The notes under the pieces were generated by a model. The model saw only the letters and a program-made list of their open reading frames with translations, was not told the origin of the DNA and searched no databases. A stretch of 62,244 bases of DNA. Source: an uncultured Anaerovibrio sp. (GTDB lineage Bacteria > Bacillota > Negativicutes > Selenomonadales > Selenomonadaceae). Positions 43,186 through 53,349 of this stretch are shown in pieces (within the stretch, counting starts at the first letter, position 1; each line of letters starts with the position of its first letter). The translations under genes were made by a program, and so were the position numbers. Where the stretch lies: NCBI GenBank assembly GCA_902786545.1, contig CADACU010000016.1, positions 27,093 to 89,336 of the forward strand, written 5' to 3'.

Positions 43186-45312
43186 ATGCAGATGGGAAAA
43201 ATTGATATTGCCAAAGGGCAGATTTTGCATAAAAAAGGTGATGTGGTAAAGGATGTAGCCATTATTCTGAAGGGCAGCTTCCTCATAAAAAATGATGAAG
43301 ATATTACCCTGAAAGCGGATAACGGCTCCATACTGGGTGCATTTCAGAAATGCGGTGAAGCCTACAAGTATGACTATGTAGCCAATGAAGACAGCACCCT
43401 GTTTGTCTATGACTACAACAGTGAAGCAGAACTTATAGAAGCAATCAATGAAACAGCTTCTGTTGCCCCTGCTATGGCGTCAGCTACCATTAACCTGCTA
43501 AACAATATGATTGATGTTTTGGCTTCTCTCCATGAAAAATGTGAACAGCTATGCAAAAAGCTGAAAAACGATTATTCCAATTACAAAAATATTTGTGCAG
43601 AACTTATGGTGATGCCAAAGAATTTTGACACACTTAATATTTTGTTTCCGCCAGCCGAGCCAGCCATTCTCAACAGCTGGGAAGCTGACTTTTACCGCTC
43701 CTGCCGGACCCAAAACGATTTGCTTCGTCAGGAGTATTATCCAGCTGATATAAACTTCTGTATCGGCACTATCATGCTGGCTGCCAAGATGGCTCAGGAA
43801 ATCCAGCCGCAAATCGAGGCAGCAGCTGACTTTATCCACCGCACCAAGCTGGATAATGATGCATTTATCAAGGAATACCATTCACAAACAGCCAAACTGG
43901 ACAACGCCAAGCGGCAGGAGGCTATGGAGGCCGGCAGTGGCAATCTGCCAAAGATAAAAAATGCTCTCCGCACTATTCTGGCCTTTGCTGATATTGACCA
44001 GGAAATCAGTGACACCTTTACCAAGGATTTGAAGAAGTTTATGTCCCATCCGGACAAGACGGAAAAATCCGGCGAAATGCGGGCATTGCGTCAACGCATT
44101 GCTGATAATTTCTATACTATCTATGAGGCTGCTTTCTTTAAGAGTCTGGAAACTGAAAATGTTCCGGCTGAAGTTAATATGTTCTTCTTCTTTGGCTTTG
44201 TGGACGAAGAAATGGCCGGCGAGGACAATACAGCAGCACTCTACAAATACGCCCTGCTGTGGGAGGATGACCCGGAAGGCACTATTCTCCCTACCCACAA
44301 GTGGTTACAAAAGGTCTATACCGGCGAGGTACTTCCATCCAAGGATGAATTCGATAACGACTGGACTGAACACCTGAAGGAAGAAGTTCGTCAGGGCAAT
44401 GTGACCCAAGCACAGGCTGATGCAATGGTAAATGACCCTAAGGCCAAGGTTTCTTATGAGCTGCATAATATGATTGCCAGCGCCAATAAAATGACCTTCG
44501 GCAGCGTATTTTCCTTTATACCGGTATTCTACGCCCAGCAGGTAAACCGTCCGTTGGAAATGTGCCTCTCTAGCGTAGAACGGGTCCGTCAGGCACTGAA
44601 CAGGATACGCTCTATTGACTTTGGCTGCTTCTATCGGCCAGCCTACACCAGCTTCACCAAATTGAAGATTAACCGTTATGTTTATAATATTGAAATCCTG
44701 CCTTATATCATCCTGATGCCAAACTTCGGCAGCCGTGGAGTAATGTGGCAGGAAATTGAGGGCCGAGTACGCACCAGTCCGGCTCATATGATGTTCTCTA
44801 TTTTCCATTCAGAGGATATTGAAAATACCATGGTTACTGTTTGCGCCCAGTTCCGTTGGGAAATGTGCAAACGCATTCAGGGTGTTCACTACAGTGATAT
44901 TTCCGATCCTTCCCTCACCTCGGAGTATGTTAACTACCTTCAGTTCTACAAGAAGAACTCAGATCTTACCGCCGATATGAAGGAAGCCGTTCGGGCCGCC
45001 CTGAAAAAATATGGTAACAACTACCGTAACATTTTCACCTCAGAGTATGAGATATTTATAAATAACGAATCCAACGGCATACTCCGTCTCAACCGGGTAG
45101 CCAGGGAAATTCTCTTTAAATACTGTACTTTCTCCAAGGCCTACCGTGATAAACTCAGCATCAATCCACAATATCGCAAGCTGATGGATGCTTGGCGCAT
45201 CAGTCAGGACGAAAAGGAACATACCTTGGATTTGTTCAGCCGCAAAATACTTACTATGGTGGATGAATTGCCAGAGGAAGTCAAGCTGGAAACTGAATAT
45301 CTTAAACTGTAA
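43186..45312 (+). CDS. Large cNMP-binding-like protein of unknown function
   Basis: 708 residues. The first ~110 residues resemble a cyclic-nucleotide-binding beta-roll (MGKIDIAKGQILHKKGDVVKDVAIILKGSF...KADNGSILGAF). The rest is a long soluble helical region with no DNA-binding domain I recognise: charged helices to about 380 and a denser, conserved-looking part (VFSFIPVFYAQQVNRPLEM, NFGSRGVMWQEIEGRVRTSPAHMMFSIFHSEDIENT). It is a single gene with a terminator behind it. The role is unknown; ligand-controlled enzyme or structural protein are both possible. Confidence 0.75.
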   Translation: MQMGKIDIAKGQILHKKGDVVKDVAIILKGSFLIKNDEDITLKADNGSILGAFQKCGEAYKYDYVANEDSTLFVYDYNSEAELIEAINETASVAPAMASATINLLNNMIDVLASLHEKCEQLCKKLKNDYSNYKNICAELMVMPKNFDTLNILFPPAEPAILNSWEADFYRSCRTQNDLLRQEYYPADINFCIGTIMLAAKMAQEIQPQIEAAADFIHRTKLDNDAFIKEYHSQTAKLDNAKRQEAMEAGSGNLPKIKNALRTILAFADIDQEISDTFTKDLKKFMSHPDKTEKSGEMRALRQRIADNFYTIYEAAFFKSLETENVPAEVNMFFFFGFVDEEMAGEDNTAALYKYALLWEDDPEGTILPTHKWLQKVYTGEVLPSKDEFDNDWTEHLKEEVRQGNVTQAQADAMVNDPKAKVSYELHNMIASANKMTFGSVFSFIPVFYAQQVNRPLEMCLSSVERVRQALNRIRSIDFGCFYRPAYTSFTKLKINRYVYNIEILPYIILMPNFGSRGVMWQEIEGRVRTSPAHMMFSIFHSEDIENTMVTVCAQFRWEMCKRIQGVHYSDISDPSLTSEYVNYLQFYKKNSDLTADMKEAVRAALKKYGNNYRNIFTSEYEIFINNESNGILRLNRVAREILFKYCTFSKAYRDKLSINPQYRKLMDAWRISQDEKEHTLDLFSRKILTMVDELPEEVKLETEYLKL

Positions 45313-45322
45313 ACTACCAACA

Positions 45323-45357
45323 AAAAATCGTGGTTCCTGTATGGAACCACGATTTTT
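45323..45357. terminator. Bidirectional terminator
   Basis: AAAAATCGTGGTTCC / GGAACCACGATTTTT, a 15-bp stem with a 5-base loop, between the convergent cNMP-domain gene and fba. Confidence 0.9.
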
Positions 45358-45368
45358 AATTTCTAAGC

Positions 45369-46334
45369 TTAGGCTTTACCATCAGAGCCCAATACATTCC
45401 GTATCTTATGCGCTACAATATCCTGAATATTCTGCCGGGCTGGCTTCAAGTACTGCCGTGGGTCAAAATGCTCCGGATACTTAGCCATATGCTCACGAAT
45501 ACCGGCTGTCAATGCCAAACGCATATCCGAGTCAATGTTTATCTTACATACGGCACTACGGGCTGCCTTACGGAGCTGATCCTCCGGAATGCCAATGGCA
45601 TCCTTCAGGTTACCACCATAGTGATTGATAATCTCCACATACTTAGGAACTACTGAAGAAGCACCATGCAATACGATAGGGAAGTTTGGCAGACGCTTGG
45701 AGATTTCCTCCAAAATATCAAAACGCAGCTCAGGTGGAACTAATACTCCCTCAGCATTTCTGGTACACTGCTCTGGGCGGAACTTAAAAGCGCCATGACT
45801 GGTACCTATTGCAATAGCTAAGGAATCAACACCGGTACGGCTGACAAACTCCTCAACCTCATCCGGCTGGGTATAGGATGCATTTTCACTGGAAACATTA
45901 ACATCGTCCTCAATGCCTTCCAGCTGACCAAGCTCACCCTCAACTACAACTCCATGGGCATGGGCATATTCAACAACTTCCTTGGTAATAGCAATGTTTG
46001 CCTCAAAAGAATGGGCTGATCCATCAATCATAACTGATGTAAAACCGCCATCAATACAGGACTTACAGGTCTCAAAATCTGCGCCATGATCCAAGTGCAA
46101 GGCAATAGGAACACTGCTGACCTTCAAAGCTGACTGAACCAAACCGAAAAGATACTCCGCACCAGCATATTTTCTGGCACCAGCGGAAGCCTGTAAAATA
46201 ACCGGTGACTGAGTTTCCTCAGCTGCAGCAACAATACCTTGAACGATCTCCATATTGTTGACATTAAAAGCACCTATTGCATACCCCCCTGCATAGGCCT
46301 TATCGAACATTTCTTTAGTATCAACCAATGGCAT
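45369..46334 (-). CDS. fba: Class II fructose-bisphosphate aldolase
   Basis: 321 residues. Zn ligands and motifs are visible: GAFNVNNMEIVQGI, LHLDHGADFETC, the VMIDGSAHSFEANI block, GTSHGAFKF and VLHGASSVVPKYVEII. It interconverts fructose-1,6-bisphosphate with DHAP and GAP in glycolysis/gluconeogenesis. GGGGGG SD upstream. Single gene. Confidence 0.96.
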   Translation of the reverse strand: MPLVDTKEMFDKAYAGGYAIGAFNVNNMEIVQGIVAAAEETQSPVILQASAGARKYAGAEYLFGLVQSALKVSSVPIALHLDHGADFETCKSCIDGGFTSVMIDGSAHSFEANIAITKEVVEYAHAHGVVVEGELGQLEGIEDDVNVSSENASYTQPDEVEEFVSRTGVDSLAIAIGTSHGAFKFRPEQCTRNAEGVLVPPELRFDILEEISKRLPNFPIVLHGASSVVPKYVEIINHYGGNLKDAIGIPEDQLRKAARSAVCKINIDSDMRLALTAGIREHMAKYPEHFDPRQYLKPARQNIQDIVAHKIRNVLGSDGKA

Positions 46335-46468
46335 AAATTAATACCCCCCATATACATTATTGGTTTTATTGTTTTTAATTATAACATATAAACCCTATAA
46401 AAAATAGACCAAAACCACGGTAAATGTACAAAAATAAAGGTAAATTTATGTCAAATACGAATAAACAA

Positions 46469-49138
46469 TTACCTTTTATCTATATTTTCCTCCGGCAAGG
46501 AATTTATAAACCGACATGGCACATTGTTTTTTACCCTGTCCAAAACCGAAGACAGATACAACGCCTTTCTGGCCCGGGTAATCCCCACATAAAACAGACG
46601 GGCTTCCTCGTCAAAGCACCCACTCCGAATGGCCTGATAGCTTGGAAAGGTTTTCTCCTGCAAACCAGCAAAAAACACTTGGTCAAATTCCAGACCTTTG
46701 GCCTGATGTACAGTAATAATTGGAATTTTCGGATGTTCGGACAGCATGAGATCAAACTCTGTGTTGGACAAGGAAGTCACATTCAACAAAGCTTTAATTT
46801 CATCCAGGGCAGACTGACTACCATCATCCCGTTCCCGAATAATACGATACAGTGTCCGCAGATTGGCCACCCGGCTGGTTCCCTTTTCCCTTATATTAGC
46901 ATCCTCTTTTTGATACGCTGACAAAATGCCTGTTTCATTGATGATATCCACCATCAGCTCCTGCGGCCGTTTGACAGACAATGATTTTTTAAAACCATTT
47001 ATCATTTCGCCAAAAGGAGCAAAATGCTTGGAATATTTGGCAAAAAACTGCCGTCGTTCATCAATGCCCTTAGAAATATTATTTTGCACCGCATAGATAA
47101 GGCACTCACCAGTGGCACAAATATCATCAAAGGCATCATGAGTAGAAATATGGCTAACCTGACAAAATTCTCCTATTGTCGATAGCTTGTGATTAGGCAG
47201 CTTTGGATAAAATCGGCGAAAAATATCCAAGGTATCATAATAAGCCAAACACTGCAGTGGCTCCATCCCAAGCCGGTTCAGCTGACTGGCCAGAATAGAC
47301 AAATCGTAGCCCACATTATGTCCCACAATTACACTGCCTCTGGCAAAATCAAGAAATTTCTGCAAAGCATCCCGAGGATCAATTCCCTCAGCCTGCAGCT
47401 TTTCATCCGTTATATGATGGGTATATACCGACTGTCCCACCGGCTTGGTGGCCCTCAGCAAACAATTCAGCTTGTCCAGCTCTTTACCGGTTTTATCCAG
47501 ACGGATGCCGGCAATCTGGATAATCTCATCCCTGGCGGTATCCAGACCGGTGGATTCCACATCAAAGACCACCACATTGCCGTTTTCCATCTCCCGCCGT
47601 AGCATCTCAAAAGGCTCATCATACTTTAGCGTAGATGGATGCAGGATATCATTGGGCCGAATGCCCAAATTCATAGCCTCATCTGATTTCAGCCGTTCAA
47701 TGGTCCGTTCACCAATTCCCTTGGCGTATTCCTTGGCAATACGGCAAATACTGTTGTCATCCCAGCTATTCACCAGAATATTAAATACGGCCAATACATC
47801 CTTTATTTCCTTGCGGCGGAAAAACTTAAATTCATCCACCAGCATAAATTCCAAGGGAAAATCACTGAATTCCTCGCCAGCTGCATATTGATTTTCCCGT
47901 CGTTTATTTATGATTTTCTGAAAATTCTGGGACAGGAATTTATTATAAGTATTGGATCTGGTCAATATGCAAACCCGGGACAAATCCGCCGGCCGAAGCC
48001 GCTGTAGGGTCATATAAATCCAATGGGCTTCCATATAGATACTATTAAAGGTACTGTAATGTATCTTCTCCCCCGGTTCAGCTACCATGGCCATGGCATC
48101 CTCTTTAAAGAAATTACTTACCATTGCCGGAAATTTGTTTTTCAAATATGTATAAGAGCTGTCTAAAAGAATTTGGGTCGAGCGGTAATTCCGATTGTAT
48201 ACAATCACCTCCGGTCCATAATTCTTCATAAATTTCTCAAAAATAAGTTCCGGCTGGGAGCCGCGCCATTCATAAATAGTCTGGAAAAAATCGCCACACA
48301 TTATAACATTGCTATTACCAAACAATTTTTCCAACACACTGTATTCCAGACGGCTGGTGTCCTGAACCTCATCGATGCACCAAAACTTGTAGGCGGACTG
48401 CCACCGTGTCTGACGCTGTTCATCCTTCAGCAGATAATAGGCCATATTTATCAAATCACAAAAATCCAGGGCGTGATTTTCCCGCAGCGTATTATCGTAC
48501 AACGCTATCAGCTGACCACCCCGACTTTGAAATTCCATTATTAAATCCCCACAGGGCTTTTTCATAACCCGGCTGGCATCCTCCACCCGAGAACCTTTTT
48601 CAACAATCAGACGGTCAATTACCCGCTGATAGTCCGCTGCCATATCATCGGTGAAATAATCATATTCTCCCCGATATTCCTTAAAAAGAGTAATCAGCTT
48701 CTGCACAGCTGCACTCCAACCACTGAGCGCGGTCATATGGGCAAAATCAGGTATCAGCTTAATAAGCTCCAGGCAGTCTTCCTCATCAAAAATTATTGAG
48801 TTTCCCGCTATACCAATATCCGATTTTTTTGCTTCGCTGCGGATAATATCGTAACAAAAACTGTGAAATGTAGTAACCGTCACCGCTGTTCCGGCTTCCC
48901 CCACCACATCCACTACCCGCTTTTTCATTTCGTTGCAGGCCTTGTTGGTAAAGGTAAGACAGGCAATCTCCTCTGCCCGGGCTTTCTTTTGCTCAATGAT
49001 ATTGGCAATGCGATAGGCCAAAGTATTGGTTTTCCCCGTACCGGCTGATGCAATAAGCAAAATGTTGTTTGTCAGCTCATTGACAACGGTCAGCTGCTGG
49101 TCGTTGAGCTTTCCTTTTCCGTCTTCATTTATGTCCAT
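46469..49138 (-). CDS. UvrD-like helicase with an inserted DnaQ-type exonuclease domain
   Basis: 889 residues. Helicase motifs: SAGTGKTNTLAYRI (Walker A), DEVQDTSRLEY (DExx), MCGDFFQTIYEWRG, later TVHQAKGLEFDQVFFAG and YVGITRARKALYL. Between the two helicase halves (about 520-700) lies an exonuclease domain: FDVESTGLDTARDEIIQIAG (Exo I), GHNVGYDLSIL (Exo II), HDAFDDICATGE (Exo III). So one protein joins DNA unwinding and 3'-5' exonuclease. Related fusions occur in Firmicutes. It ends 3 bases before the rarA stop... both on the minus strand, rarA first. Confidence 0.88.
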   Translation of the reverse strand: MDINEDGKGKLNDQQLTVVNELTNNILLIASAGTGKTNTLAYRIANIIEQKKARAEEIACLTFTNKACNEMKKRVVDVVGEAGTAVTVTTFHSFCYDIIRSEAKKSDIGIAGNSIIFDEEDCLELIKLIPDFAHMTALSGWSAAVQKLITLFKEYRGEYDYFTDDMAADYQRVIDRLIVEKGSRVEDASRVMKKPCGDLIMEFQSRGGQLIALYDNTLRENHALDFCDLINMAYYLLKDEQRQTRWQSAYKFWCIDEVQDTSRLEYSVLEKLFGNSNVIMCGDFFQTIYEWRGSQPELIFEKFMKNYGPEVIVYNRNYRSTQILLDSSYTYLKNKFPAMVSNFFKEDAMAMVAEPGEKIHYSTFNSIYMEAHWIYMTLQRLRPADLSRVCILTRSNTYNKFLSQNFQKIINKRRENQYAAGEEFSDFPLEFMLVDEFKFFRRKEIKDVLAVFNILVNSWDDNSICRIAKEYAKGIGERTIERLKSDEAMNLGIRPNDILHPSTLKYDEPFEMLRREMENGNVVVFDVESTGLDTARDEIIQIAGIRLDKTGKELDKLNCLLRATKPVGQSVYTHHITDEKLQAEGIDPRDALQKFLDFARGSVIVGHNVGYDLSILASQLNRLGMEPLQCLAYYDTLDIFRRFYPKLPNHKLSTIGEFCQVSHISTHDAFDDICATGECLIYAVQNNISKGIDERRQFFAKYSKHFAPFGEMINGFKKSLSVKRPQELMVDIINETGILSAYQKEDANIREKGTSRVANLRTLYRIIRERDDGSQSALDEIKALLNVTSLSNTEFDLMLSEHPKIPIITVHQAKGLEFDQVFFAGLQEKTFPSYQAIRSGCFDEEARLFYVGITRARKALYLSSVLDRVKNNVPCRFINSLPEENIDKR

Positions 49139-49140
49139 TG

Positions 49141-50475
49141 TTATTTAAACCTCTCAGGCCAGCACCATTTCAAATAGTCCCGCAGATGCTTTTCCCGACC
49201 ATTATCTGTCGGATGGTAATAGGACACGCCCTTCATTTCCTTCGGCAGATACTGCTGCCGAACAAAATGCCCTGGAAAATCATGAGCGTACTTATAACCT
49301 TCCCCGTGCCCCAGTTTTGCTGCTCCCTTATAATGGGCATCCCGCAGATGACTTGGTACCCGGCCACAATCATGACGCCGCACATCAGCCAGTGCTGCAT
49401 CCACCGCCAGATAGGCAGCATTACTCTTAGGGGCGGAGGCCACATAGGTAACGGCTTCCGCCAAAGGAATTCGTCCCTCCGGCATTCCCACAAACTGTAC
49501 GGCCTGAACTGCTGCCATAGCCACCACCAAAGCCATGGGATCGGCATTCCCCACATCCTCAGCCGCACATATGGCCACCCGCCGGGCAATAAAATTCACA
49601 TTCTCACCACCGGCAATCATTCTCGCCAGATAATGAACCGCTGCATCCGGATCACTGCCCCGCATGCTCTTAATAAAGGCCGATACCGTATCATAATGAT
49701 TGTCGCCCTTTTTATCGTAGCTCTGGACCCGTTCCCCCAAAATATTTTTTATCAGCTCCAGAGAAATAACGCTGCCATCTTCCACCATGGCAGCCGCCTG
49801 CTCCAACAGGTTCAGCGCCATACGACCGTCGCCGCTGGACAACTGGGCTATAGCCGCCAGCACTTCATCATCAGCCGATATTTTACGGCCACCCAGTCCC
49901 CGTTCCGTATCGAACAGGGCAGCCTTCAGCATCCGCACCAAATCCCCCTCTGACAAAGCCGTAAGGCGAACTATCCGCACCCGGCTGAGCAGGGCATGAT
50001 TGACCTCAAAAAATGGATTTTCCGTAGTTGCACCAATTAAAATAAGCCGCCCGTCCTCCACATAGGGCAGCAACACATCCTGCTGACTTTTATTAAAGCG
50101 ATGTATCTCGTCAATAAATACAATTGTGCGTTTTTGATAGAATTTTCGTTGATCCGCCGCCTCATCCACAATCTTCCGTATGTCACCAATGCCGGAAGAC
50201 ACTGCATTCAGCTTTTTAAAATGACTGTTAGTAATATTGGCAATCATCTGAGCCAAGGTGGTTTTGCCGGTACCCGGCGGACCAAATAAAATTAAGGACG
50301 GCAGCTGGTCCTTTTCAATCATCTTGCGCAGATACTTTCCCTGACCAACTGCCTCTTCCTGTCCAATAAACTCATCAAAATTACGGGGCCGCATCCGTTG
50401 CGCCAATGGCTCGTACTCATTGCGACTGTTTTCCGCTGCTGCCCCAAATAAATCCATTTCCAAATCCATACTCAT
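49141..50475 (-). CDS. rarA: Replication-associated recombination protein A (MgsA/RarA)
   Basis: 444 residues. AAA+ ATPase: GPPGTGKTTLAQMIA (Walker A), FIDEIHRFNKSQQD (Walker B), IGATTENPFFEVN (sensor). C-terminal tetramerisation region with the conserved RGSDPDAAVHYLARM, PMALVVAMAAVQAVQF and HLRDAHY. It acts at stalled forks. Its start overlaps the dut stop by 4 bases (ATGA), and the helicase gene starts 2 bases past its stop. Confidence 0.95.
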   Translation of the reverse strand: MSMDLEMDLFGAAAENSRNEYEPLAQRMRPRNFDEFIGQEEAVGQGKYLRKMIEKDQLPSLILFGPPGTGKTTLAQMIANITNSHFKKLNAVSSGIGDIRKIVDEAADQRKFYQKRTIVFIDEIHRFNKSQQDVLLPYVEDGRLILIGATTENPFFEVNHALLSRVRIVRLTALSEGDLVRMLKAALFDTERGLGGRKISADDEVLAAIAQLSSGDGRMALNLLEQAAAMVEDGSVISLELIKNILGERVQSYDKKGDNHYDTVSAFIKSMRGSDPDAAVHYLARMIAGGENVNFIARRVAICAAEDVGNADPMALVVAMAAVQAVQFVGMPEGRIPLAEAVTYVASAPKSNAAYLAVDAALADVRRHDCGRVPSHLRDAHYKGAAKLGHGEGYKYAHDFPGHFVRQQYLPKEMKGVSYYHPTDNGREKHLRDYLKWCWPERFK

Positions 50476-50936
50476 TCTCCTGTGGAGCCAAAGCCACCCT
50501 GACGCACAGCACCGGTCCCGGCTTCATCTCCATCCATGGTGAGATACTTATAAAAAATCCCCTGAGCTATACGGGTTCCCTTGGCAATAAAGAATTCCTT
50601 CGCCCCGTGATTGATGAGTGGCACCATAATATGCCCCTCATTCTCTGGATTGTTATAATAATCCGCATCAATTATCCCCTGACTGTTAATACAGGAAATA
50701 CAATTCTTGATGGAAATACCGGAGCGGACATGGATACCCAGATACTCATCCGGCTGCATATAAGCCTTTATACCGGTAGGAACCAGCACCACCTGATGAG
50801 GGGCAAGCACCGTATCGGCAGCTGCCTCCATATCGTATCCGGCACTACGGCCGGTTTTTCTTTTCGGTAAATTTATGCCCTTATCCGCAAAGGCATTAAC
50901 CACCTCAAAGCCCCGAAGTCGGTTATTATTCCTCAT
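50472..50936 (-). CDS. dut: dUTPase
   Basis: 154 residues. Trimeric dUTPase motifs: [10 protein letters not shown] (1), VRSGISIKN (2), GIIDADYYN (3), [10 protein letters not shown] (4) and the C-terminal RQGGFGSTG (5). It removes dUTP and makes dUMP. It overlaps hfq by 11 bases and rarA by 4. Confidence 0.93.
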   Translation of the reverse strand: MRNNNRLRGFEVVNAFADKGINLPKRKTGRSAGYDMEAAADTVLAPHQVVLVPTGIKAYMQPDEYLGIHVRSGISIKNCISCINSQGIIDADYYNNPENEGHIMVPLINHGAKEFFIAKGTRIAQGIFYKYLTMDGDEAGTGAVRQGGFGSTGE

Positions 50937-51177
50937 TTTGTTCTTTCTTTTCTCCGCTTAAATTGTCCAAATGACGGCTCAATGTGATGGTGGAAATCGC
51001 ATGCTTGTAGACCAGCTGCTGCTTTCCCATTGAATCAATGATAACAGTAAAATTATCAAAGCCCTTTACCATGCCTTTAATCTGAAATCCATTAACCAGA
51101 TGAATGGCAACCTGTACATTTTCCTTCCGCACCTGATTTAAAATACTGTCCTGTAAATTGATAGCCTTCCCTGTCAT
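50926..51177 (-). CDS. hfq: RNA chaperone Hfq
   Basis: 83 residues. Sm1 region [27 protein letters not shown] split over the standard pattern, Sm2 [12 protein letters not shown]; acidic C-terminal tail. It helps small RNAs pair with mRNA. Follows miaA by 16 bases, the common miaA-hfq order. Confidence 0.95.
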   Translation of the reverse strand: MTGKAINLQDSILNQVRKENVQVAIHLVNGFQIKGMVKGFDNFTVIIDSMGKQQLVYKHAISTITLSRHLDNLSGEKKEQNEE

Positions 51178-51193
51178 TTCTACCCCTCCATAA

Positions 51194-52123
51194 TTAGTGA
51201 TTGAAAAATCTTGCTATATTCCAGGTGACATTGTCCAACAGTCCATGTCCCTTATATAACGCCGGATGATACCAGTGAATATATGGCATTTTACGATACC
51301 ATGTAAGTTGCCGCTTGGCAAAATGCCGGGTGGCTTTTTTTATCTCATTGCCAGCATCAGCCAGACTACATTCCCCATGAATGTGCCGAAGCATTTCCTT
51401 ATAGCCGATTCCCCGCATCGCCTGACAATCCGGTGCAACCCCAGCAGCCAGCAGCTGACTAACTTCCTGGGCCAATCCCCCCGCAATCATCATATCGACT
51501 CTTCTGTTTATTCTATCATAAAGCAGGTCCCGTCGCCAATATAACCCTGCCACATAAACATCATAAATCAGTTCACTCTCCCGATCGGTGGAAATCTGCT
51601 CCCCGCCAAGGTGATAAACCTCCAGAGCCCTTATCACCCGCCGAAAATTATTGGGATGAATCCGCTGGGCAGCTTCCGGATTGACCTTTTGCAGCATTTC
51701 ATGCACATATTCCTTGCCCTTTGATGCTGCCAGTTCCTCCAACTGCTGACGATACTTCTCATCACCGGCTGTTTCGTTAAACTGATAGCCCTCTACCAGC
51801 GATTTGATATAGAGTCCGGTTCCTCCGGCCAAAATCGGAATCTTCCCCTGGTTATTCAGCTTGGTTATCAACGGCTTTACCTGTTGGATAAAATCTGCCA
51901 CATTAAAGGTTGCCTCTGGCGGCAGTATATCTATCATATGATGGACCACACCACCCCGCTCCTTAACATCCGGCTTGGCGGCGCCAATATCAAAGCCCCG
52001 GTACACCAACTGAGAATCCCCGGATATGATTTCTGTATTTAATTTCTTGGCCAGCTCAATGGACAGCCCCGTTTTGCCGGAAGCTGTAGGGCCCAATATC
52101 ACAATTATTTTTTCTTGATTCAT
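51194..52123 (-). CDS. miaA: tRNA dimethylallyltransferase
   Basis: 309 residues. [15 protein letters not shown] (Walker A), [15 protein letters not shown], and the HHMIDI motif; then [12 protein letters not shown] near the end. It adds the isopentenyl group to A37 of tRNAs reading codons starting with U. Upstream of hfq. Confidence 0.95.
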   Translation of the reverse strand: MNQEKIIVILGPTASGKTGLSIELAKKLNTEIISGDSQLVYRGFDIGAAKPDVKERGGVVHHMIDILPPEATFNVADFIQQVKPLITKLNNQGKIPILAGGTGLYIKSLVEGYQFNETAGDEKYRQQLEELAASKGKEYVHEMLQKVNPEAAQRIHPNNFRRVIRALEVYHLGGEQISTDRESELIYDVYVAGLYWRRDLLYDRINRRVDMMIAGGLAQEVSQLLAAGVAPDCQAMRGIGYKEMLRHIHGECSLADAGNEIKKATRHFAKRQLTWYRKMPYIHWYHPALYKGHGLLDNVTWNIARFFNH

Positions 52124-52263
52124 AGGCTACACCACACACTTATCGGAAGAAAAATATATGCAGCAGAAAGAAAAATTTTCACCTTCCTCCGATTTTAGAA
52201 AAGAAAATGGCTGCTGCCCATAATGATACACCACAAGCAACAGCCAATGCAAATTCACCAATA

Positions 52264-53298
52264 TTATTTAATCATATCATGTTCGATCATATATTCCGCA
52301 ATCTGGAGAGCATTCAGAGCTGCACCCTTTCTAATCTGGTCACCGCATACCCACAGATTAAGACCATTATCAATGGAATAATCCTTACGGATACGCCCCA
52401 CCTCCACATCGTTCTTGCCGGAGGTCATAAGTGGCATTGGATACGCCTGCTCATCCGGATTATCATTCAGGGTAACACCTGGGAACTTGGCCAGAACTTC
52501 CCGGGCCTTTTCCACAGATACCTCATCCTCAAATTCGATATTTACTGACTCAGCATGGCTGCGGTATACCGGCACACGAACAGTGGTAGCAGTGATGCGC
52601 ATATCCTGGTCATTCATAATTTTCTTGGTTTCGTCAATCATCTTCATTTCTTCCTTGGTATAAAGGTTTTCCTTGAAGACATCAATCTGCGGAATTAAAT
52701 TAAAGGCAATCTGATAATGCTTCTTCAATGCTGCCCCTGGCAGAATATTGGCCACTACTTCCTTGCCATCATTTATGTCCTTCACCTGCTGCTCCAGCTC
52801 AGCCATGGCTTCTTTGCCACCACCGGATACAGCCTGATAAGTAGAGACTACCACCCGCTTTATCTTTGACACATCGTAAAGCGGTTTCAAAGCCATTACC
52901 ATAATAATAGTAGAACAATTAGGATTAGCAATAATGCCCTTGTGCCAGGAAATATCCTCCGGATTTACTTCCGGAACTATAAGCGGAACCTCCGGGTCCA
53001 TCCGGAAGGTACTGGAATTGTCGATAACAACAGCCCCGGCCTTAGCCGCAGCCGGGCCAAGGGTTTTGCTGATGGAACCACCGGCAAACAGAGCGATATC
53101 CACATCATCAAAGGACTGTTCAGTAGCTTCCTCAACGGTGTATTCCTTGCCCATAAACTGGATTTTCTTGCCGGCTGACCGCTTGGATGCCAATAATTTT
53201 AAATTGGCAAAAGGAAACTTACGCTCCTCGATAAGATTTAAAAACTCCTGTCCCACGGCTCCGGTAGCACCCAGAATAGCAACATTATAATTCTTCAT
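52264..53298 (-). CDS. asd: Aspartate-semialdehyde dehydrogenase
   Basis: 344 residues. NADP-binding GATGAVGQEFLNL, active-site Cys in IANPNCSTI, later GAALKKHYQIAFN. It makes aspartate semialdehyde for lysine/DAP, threonine and methionine. The start at 53298 has AGGGGG upstream; an ATG at 53343 is less likely. It lies 51 bases past dapB, so the two probably form one operon. Confidence 0.95.
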   Translation of the reverse strand: MKNYNVAILGATGAVGQEFLNLIEERKFPFANLKLLASKRSAGKKIQFMGKEYTVEEATEQSFDDVDIALFAGGSISKTLGPAAAKAGAVVIDNSSTFRMDPEVPLIVPEVNPEDISWHKGIIANPNCSTIIMVMALKPLYDVSKIKRVVVSTYQAVSGGGKEAMAELEQQVKDINDGKEVVANILPGAALKKHYQIAFNLIPQIDVFKENLYTKEEMKMIDETKKIMNDQDMRITATTVRVPVYRSHAESVNIEFEDEVSVEKAREVLAKFPGVTLNDNPDEQAYPMPLMTSGKNDVEVGRIRKDYSIDNGLNLWVCGDQIRKGAALNALQIAEYMIEHDMIK

Positions 53299-53349
53299 AT
53301 CATTTATCCCCCTAAAAACATAATTCCACATTACGCATGCCAAACACGA

